Source: Alviniconcha marisindica (Eukaryota > Mollusca > Gastropoda > Provannidae). From it: a stretch of DNA of 64,000 nucleotides. The translations under genes and the position numbers were made by a program. Numbering within the stretch: the first letter of the stretch is position 1; every line of letters starts with the position of its first letter. The DNA lies in assembly GCA_018857735.1 (NCBI GenBank), contig JABMCL010000303.1, positions 112,501 through 176,500 on the forward strand, written 5' to 3'. Below the pieces are notes generated by a model that was not told where the DNA came from, did not search any database, and was given only the letters and a program-made list of their open reading frames with translations. This document shows, piece by piece, positions 59,696 to 64,000 of this stretch.

Positions 59696-60662
59696 CACAG
59701 AGACGATCCGTCAACGTCTCGACAGCTTCATGTGAAGATTTCACCAAAACACACCTTTTCCTTTTTCCCCTGTCTTTAGCTAATCCTTTCCTCATTCTCT
59801 TCATCTCGGCACGCGCCCTAACACATGCATGCACGTAAGGAGCGCTTGGAACATTGGCATTCCTCACCCAAATTCACAGCACTAGCTCAATGCGTGGGCA
59901 GCTTTTAAATGTCTCATCCCGCATGCAAAACTGTTTTCGCTGCTGAGCGGCCTCTTCCAGAACAGACACTTGTCAACAAGGCTCGACTGAAGTGAGTAAC
60001 TATCATGCGTGTCAGTAAATGCTGAAAGCGCAAGCATGTCACACCTGCAAAAGCCAAGGTCGGAGGAGAAATGGCTATCTCGGGTATGCAGGGCGCACAA
60101 CAGTTGCACCCAGTGTACAGAACAAGAAGAGTCTTCCGTGCTCCATGCAACCTACTCTTCCACAAAAAAGCAAAACAACAACAAAAAACTCATCATAAAA
60201 ACTAATCTCAACACGACGACTCTCACATGTCCCAAGCAAGCTATTCTTTCACCTGACCTGTCCCCCCCCCCCTCTTCATTCATCATCAGTACATGAGATT
60301 TAAATGGTATGAAACAGCCCAAGTGCCCCCCCCAATTTCCGTAACACATCCAAACTGCAGAACACTCTGATTTCAGACGACGGCCTCAAGAATCTGATGC
60401 CCATCAACACATGTTGGAACAAGGCGGACCCCATGTAAGAGTCTCGAAAAACACACTGAAAGAACGTGAAGCACACACAGGAACCGTCACTACAAACACT
60501 TCCCGAGCTGCCGACAGCTATGCTGACAGCAACCATTTTGGGGAGCCTCCAATGTGGACAAGCAAACACGCACACACACACACACACACACAAACAAACA
60601 AAAGAAGGGAAAAATGCAAAAAGAGTGCATGGTTGAGAAACCTACATAACAAATCATTCAAG

Positions 60663-60694
<32 letters not shown>
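59638..60694. repeat. (CA)n runs and a poly-G run
   Basis: CA at 59,638-59,693 and about 60,570-60,592; G run of about 30 at 60,665-60,694; an AAC run at 60,727-60,741. No gene seen between them. Confidence 0.92.
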
Positions 60695-60695
<1 letters not shown>

Positions 60696-61233
60696 TGGCT
60701 GCAGGTGGTGGTGATGGTGGTGGAACAACAACAACAACACAAAATCCCCAAACACTTGACCAGCCACACTGCTGACTGTGCAAAGTGACTCAAGGCAAAC
60801 TTGCCTAATTAGCAAAGCTGTCCTTTTTTCTCTCTCTCTTCTTTCTCTCCACTCTCACACTGCCTGAACGGCTGGGGAAAAGCTCAAATAAAAAACCAAC
60901 TGCGCTGAACTGACACACTGCCTCGGAAAAGAACGGGTGGATGAGGGACATGGAAGAAAACAACACAGGGGGAGGTTTGGAAGGGATAGAAGGATCCACA
61001 GGTACACAAGAACACACAATTAACTGACGGTATGGCATGTAAAATGGCCTGGCGTTTTCTCTGCCGCTCCACCCACCAACTCCATCCATCCCCCACCGCC
61101 ACTTTGTAGTCCAGTCACTGATCAAGACGCTCAAAACCGCGTCCCGAATGAATCAGCAACCCAACCGTTCCGAAAAAGGAGTCTCCGGCAACACTGTCAC
61201 GCTTCTCCAGTCTGAGATTCCCCCCCCTGCCGG

Positions 61234-63067
61234 TCACTCCACGCTGCTGTCCCTGTTCTTGGGCTGCCCGGAGACGCTCTCCTCATCCTCCCCCGTCTCC
61301 TGGTTCTCCATCGGCTGCTTGCCTGAACCCTGGCTGGGGCTGGGGCTCTGACCTGGGTTCAGCTGGTTGTTGATCTGGTTGGAAGGCGGCTGGGCAGGCT
61401 GGCTGTTGGACAGGACGTGCACCTGGTTGTTCTGGACCGCGGGCGACGAAGACGGTGGAGCCTGGTTCTGGTTGGTGTTCTGGTTGGTGGAGTTTTGCTG
61501 GGAGGATGAATGCTGCTGGGGTTGGCTGGAGGAGGAAGGCGGGTTCTGCTGAACGGGCTGCTGTTGTTGCTGTTGTTGTTGTTGTGCTGGCGGTGGTGGC
61601 TGGTGGTTGCTGGCTGGCTGCTGCTGCGCCTGCTGTTGCTGGTTGAGGTAGGTGGGCACGTTGCCGCTTTCGTCGGGCTGCACATCATTGTCTTCCCCCA
61701 CTTCTGCCTCTTCCTGCTCCTGCAGACAAACCGATCATCCCTTTGTCACAGAGCAGAGACCCAAAACAACAGGTTTTGAAACAAGATTTGAAAAGGTGAA
61801 TGAAAACATAATTGATAAAAAAGAAAAGAAAAAAGGATTAGTATGGCGTTTCACTTTTGCAGTGATCAAATCAAGCAAAATTTGAAATGAAAAATATGAG
61901 TAAAAAAAATAAAATAAAAATCATTAAAAAAATTTAATTTAAAAAAAGCGCAAACCATGCACTCCACACCTCTTATCCATCAACAGTCCCTTTCTTCTGG
62001 TTCTGAGAAGATGGCTCATACTGACGCAAAACCAGACTGCACAACATAATCTACGTAACACATATATGCATGTTCACTACCCACCCTTGACGACCCGCAG
62101 CCTCCCCCAATAAGCCCCACACAATGCCGAGCCAGTACCTAACATCTTTGATATAGCTTATGCATCAGGCGAGAGAAAGGGGGGCAGAATGAGCAAGGCC
62201 TACCTCATCGGGGCACAGCTCAAAAGCCTTATTCAGCGTCATCTTGGCACTCTGCGACCTCTCCAGGAAGTACCTGTAACCATGGTGCCCAGTGGTTTAC
62301 ATGCAAGTTGTACAGTCAAAGGACATCAAATATCTCAACATTCAAAGGACATCAAAAGTATCAGCGTTCTTACAGAAATACCCGAGCATACACAACGACA
62401 TAACATGGTTCCAACACGTCTGAATTCAGGATTCACCCATTTTTTACCCACTTTCAAGACCCATTCTGCTTCAAAACTGAAAGACTCCACTTGATAGATT
62501 ACTCACCTGTTAATTTCAATTTAACCGCACATCCTTAGATATCATGTAATTGCCCTTCCATGGTTATAATTGATGCATAATAACAACCAGCCCAAATCTG
62601 ATGCTATCCAGGTAGTTATTCTCAATGTCACTGACAAACTCATGGGCATGTCACTTTCACCCAAGAAGTCTAATTCACATACTTTCAAAGGCATCCAATG
62701 GACTATTCATTTTCAGATTTTCAAGGTCTTGAAAACAGCAGATCATTTCTCCAAAACTTTCAAAGTCTGTAGGAACCCTGCATATTCCACAAACTTTTGT
62801 GTAAAAAAGACACCCACACAAAGAAAGAAAAGAAACGAAGAAAGAAAAACAAAAAGTCATCCTGTGAGACCCAATTTTGATGATGGATACACAGGAGACA
62901 CACGACTTGAAGTTGGCTTGCAATTCAAGTCCTTGAACTCATCACAAACGGTGACGGCTCGCTTTAACAGGAGACAGTGCAAGTTCTTACCCGTTGGAAG
63001 TTTCATTGGACTGCGCTGGGGGTGACCAGTTGTTGTAGGCATACTGCGTGTTTGCAGCATACGGCCT
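61234..63067 (-). CDS. 3' part of a gene for a Gln/Pro/Ser/Asn-rich protein, unrecognised
   Basis: Three minus-strand exons fit in phase: 63067-62991, 62273-62204 and 61719-61234 (stop), all GT-AG, about 210 residues. The first reads [20 protein letters not shown] then NETSNG; the second [20 protein letters not shown] then PDE; the last starts [20 protein letters not shown] and becomes low complexity, with a Q9 run, PPPP, and Ser/Gln/Asn/Pro-rich sequence ending [10 protein letters not shown]. The middle exon looks helical and conserved; the tail looks disordered. The polyQ is coded by mixed CAA and CAG, so it is less prone to slippage than pure CAG. More exons must lie beyond the window. I do not recognise the family; a transcription or RNA-related factor is only a guess from composition. 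Confidence 0.75.
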
Positions 63068-63129
63068 CTGTTTTGAATAAATTAACTGATAAAAGACAAG
63101 GTGAATAACCTATTGTACATGGTAATACA

Positions 63130-64000
63130 GCAGAGCAGAACCCCTCACGGGAGACCACCTTGGTGAGAGACCACCCTGATGAAGGACCACCCTGGTAAGA
63201 GACCACCCTGGTGAGACCACCCTGATGAGAGACCACCCTGATGAGAGATCACCCTGATGAGAGACCACTCTTGTGAGAGATCACCCTGATGAGAGACCAC
63301 TCTTGTGAGAGATCACCCTGATGAGACCACTGAGACCACCCTGATGAGAGATCACCCTGATGAGAGACCACCCTGATGAGACCACTGAAACCACCCTGAT
63401 GAGCGACCACCCTGATGAGAGATCACCCTGATGAGAGATCACCCTGATGAGAGACCACTCTTGTGAGAGACCACCCTGATGAGACCACTGAAACCACCCT
63501 GATGAGGACCACCCTGATGAGAGATCACCCTGATGAGAGAACTCAGACACCTGATGAGAGACCACCCCTGATGAAGAACCACGGGGAGAGACCACCCTGA
63601 TGAGAAGAAAAAAAACACTGGTGAGAGACCATCCCGATGAAAAAAACCTCTGGTGAGAGACCACCCTGATGGAAAAAAACCCTCTGGTGAGAGACCACCC
63701 TGATGAGACCATCCTAGTGTGCAACCATCCTAGTGATAGACCACCATATGACAGACCACCCTGATGAACAACGACCCTGATGACAGACAACACTGATGAG
63801 CAACCACCCTAGTGAGAGACTGCCATGATGACAGACTACCCTGACTGGTGAGAGACGCCACCCTGATGAGACCAACCTAATGAGCAACCACCCTAGTAAT
63901 AGTCCACCCTGATGACAGACCATCGGATGAGAGACCACCCTGATGACAGACCACAAGATGAGAGACCACCCCGAAGGGACCACCCTAATGAGCAACCACC
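63130..64000. repeat. Degenerate 16 bp minisatellite running off the window
   Basis: Units around GATGAGAGACCACCCT with variants GATCACCCT, GACCACTCTTGT and later GACAGACCACCCT. About 50 units, decaying toward the window end. It lies in the intron upstream of the exon at 62,991-63,067. Confidence 0.95.

Larger units (their letters stand above)
57130..61233. other. No clear gene; possibly long 3'UTR of the gene at 61,234
   Basis: Sequence just beyond the stop codon at 61,234 in the direction of transcription. I see no second gene with confidence. A minus-strand AATAAA (TTTATT on plus) is near 57,180. Contents: CA runs (59,638-59,693; about 60,570-60,592), a G run (60,665-60,694), a 47 bp tandem duplication (58,757-58,851) and one candidate exon (58,514-58,694). 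How much of it is transcribed is unknown. Confidence 0.4.

Noticed and set aside
63130..64000. CRISPR-like array
   Set aside because: Units are contiguous and degenerate without unique spacers, in an animal intron.

Overview
This 64 kb window is animal nuclear DNA. It has intron-rich genes with GT-AG splice sites, one AT-AC intron, tRNA-derived SINEs, LINE fragments and very heavy micro- and minisatellite content. The protein families (NOP53, ZNHIT1, DGAT2/MOGAT2) are general to animals. The style of the repeats suggests a lophotrochozoan, most likely a gastropod mollusc; that placement is an inference from memory of similar genomes and was not searched.

Layout. 1-7,100: no gene seen; GA/GACA, CA, GT and AAC arrays plus dispersed repeats. 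7,137-18,287 (+): NOP53, a ribosome-biogenesis factor, 13 coding exons and a 3'UTR exon, with a U12-type AT-AC intron at 14,486-15,794. 20,000-23,368 (-): ZNHIT1, a zf-HIT subunit of SWR1/SRCAP-type remodellers, 5 coding exons, convergent with NOP53; a TTAA-flanked MITE lies in its last intron. 23,450-31,790: no supported gene; minisatellites and dispersed repeats.

31,791-36,391 (-) and 46,002-51,787 (-) are two tandem paralogues of the DGAT2/MOGAT2 acyltransferase family (called A and B here). Each has four coding exons of identical length (487, 175, 200, 155 nt) and 338 codons. The space within and between them is filled with minisatellites (68, 149, 30, about 34, 35 and 69 bp units), SINEs and one probable larger insertion. 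56,188-57,005 (-) is a broken, 5'-truncated LINE. 61,234-63,067 (-) is the 3' end of a gene for a protein with a Gln/Pro/Ser/Asn-rich C-terminus that I do not recognise; its 5' part lies beyond the window, and a 16 bp type minisatellite fills the last 870 bases.

The most unusual theme is that several tandem repeats carry copies of real splice sites. The acceptor plus start codon of paralogue B is repeated about 13 times upstream. The donor of its second coding exon is followed by nine decoy donors in a 30 bp array. In paralogue A the last ~57 nt of the same exon plus its donor recur in five 149 bp units in the downstream intron. A NOP53 donor is also duplicated about 290 bp downstream. Coordinates of exons were set by hand from homology and splice phase; there is no transcript evidence here.
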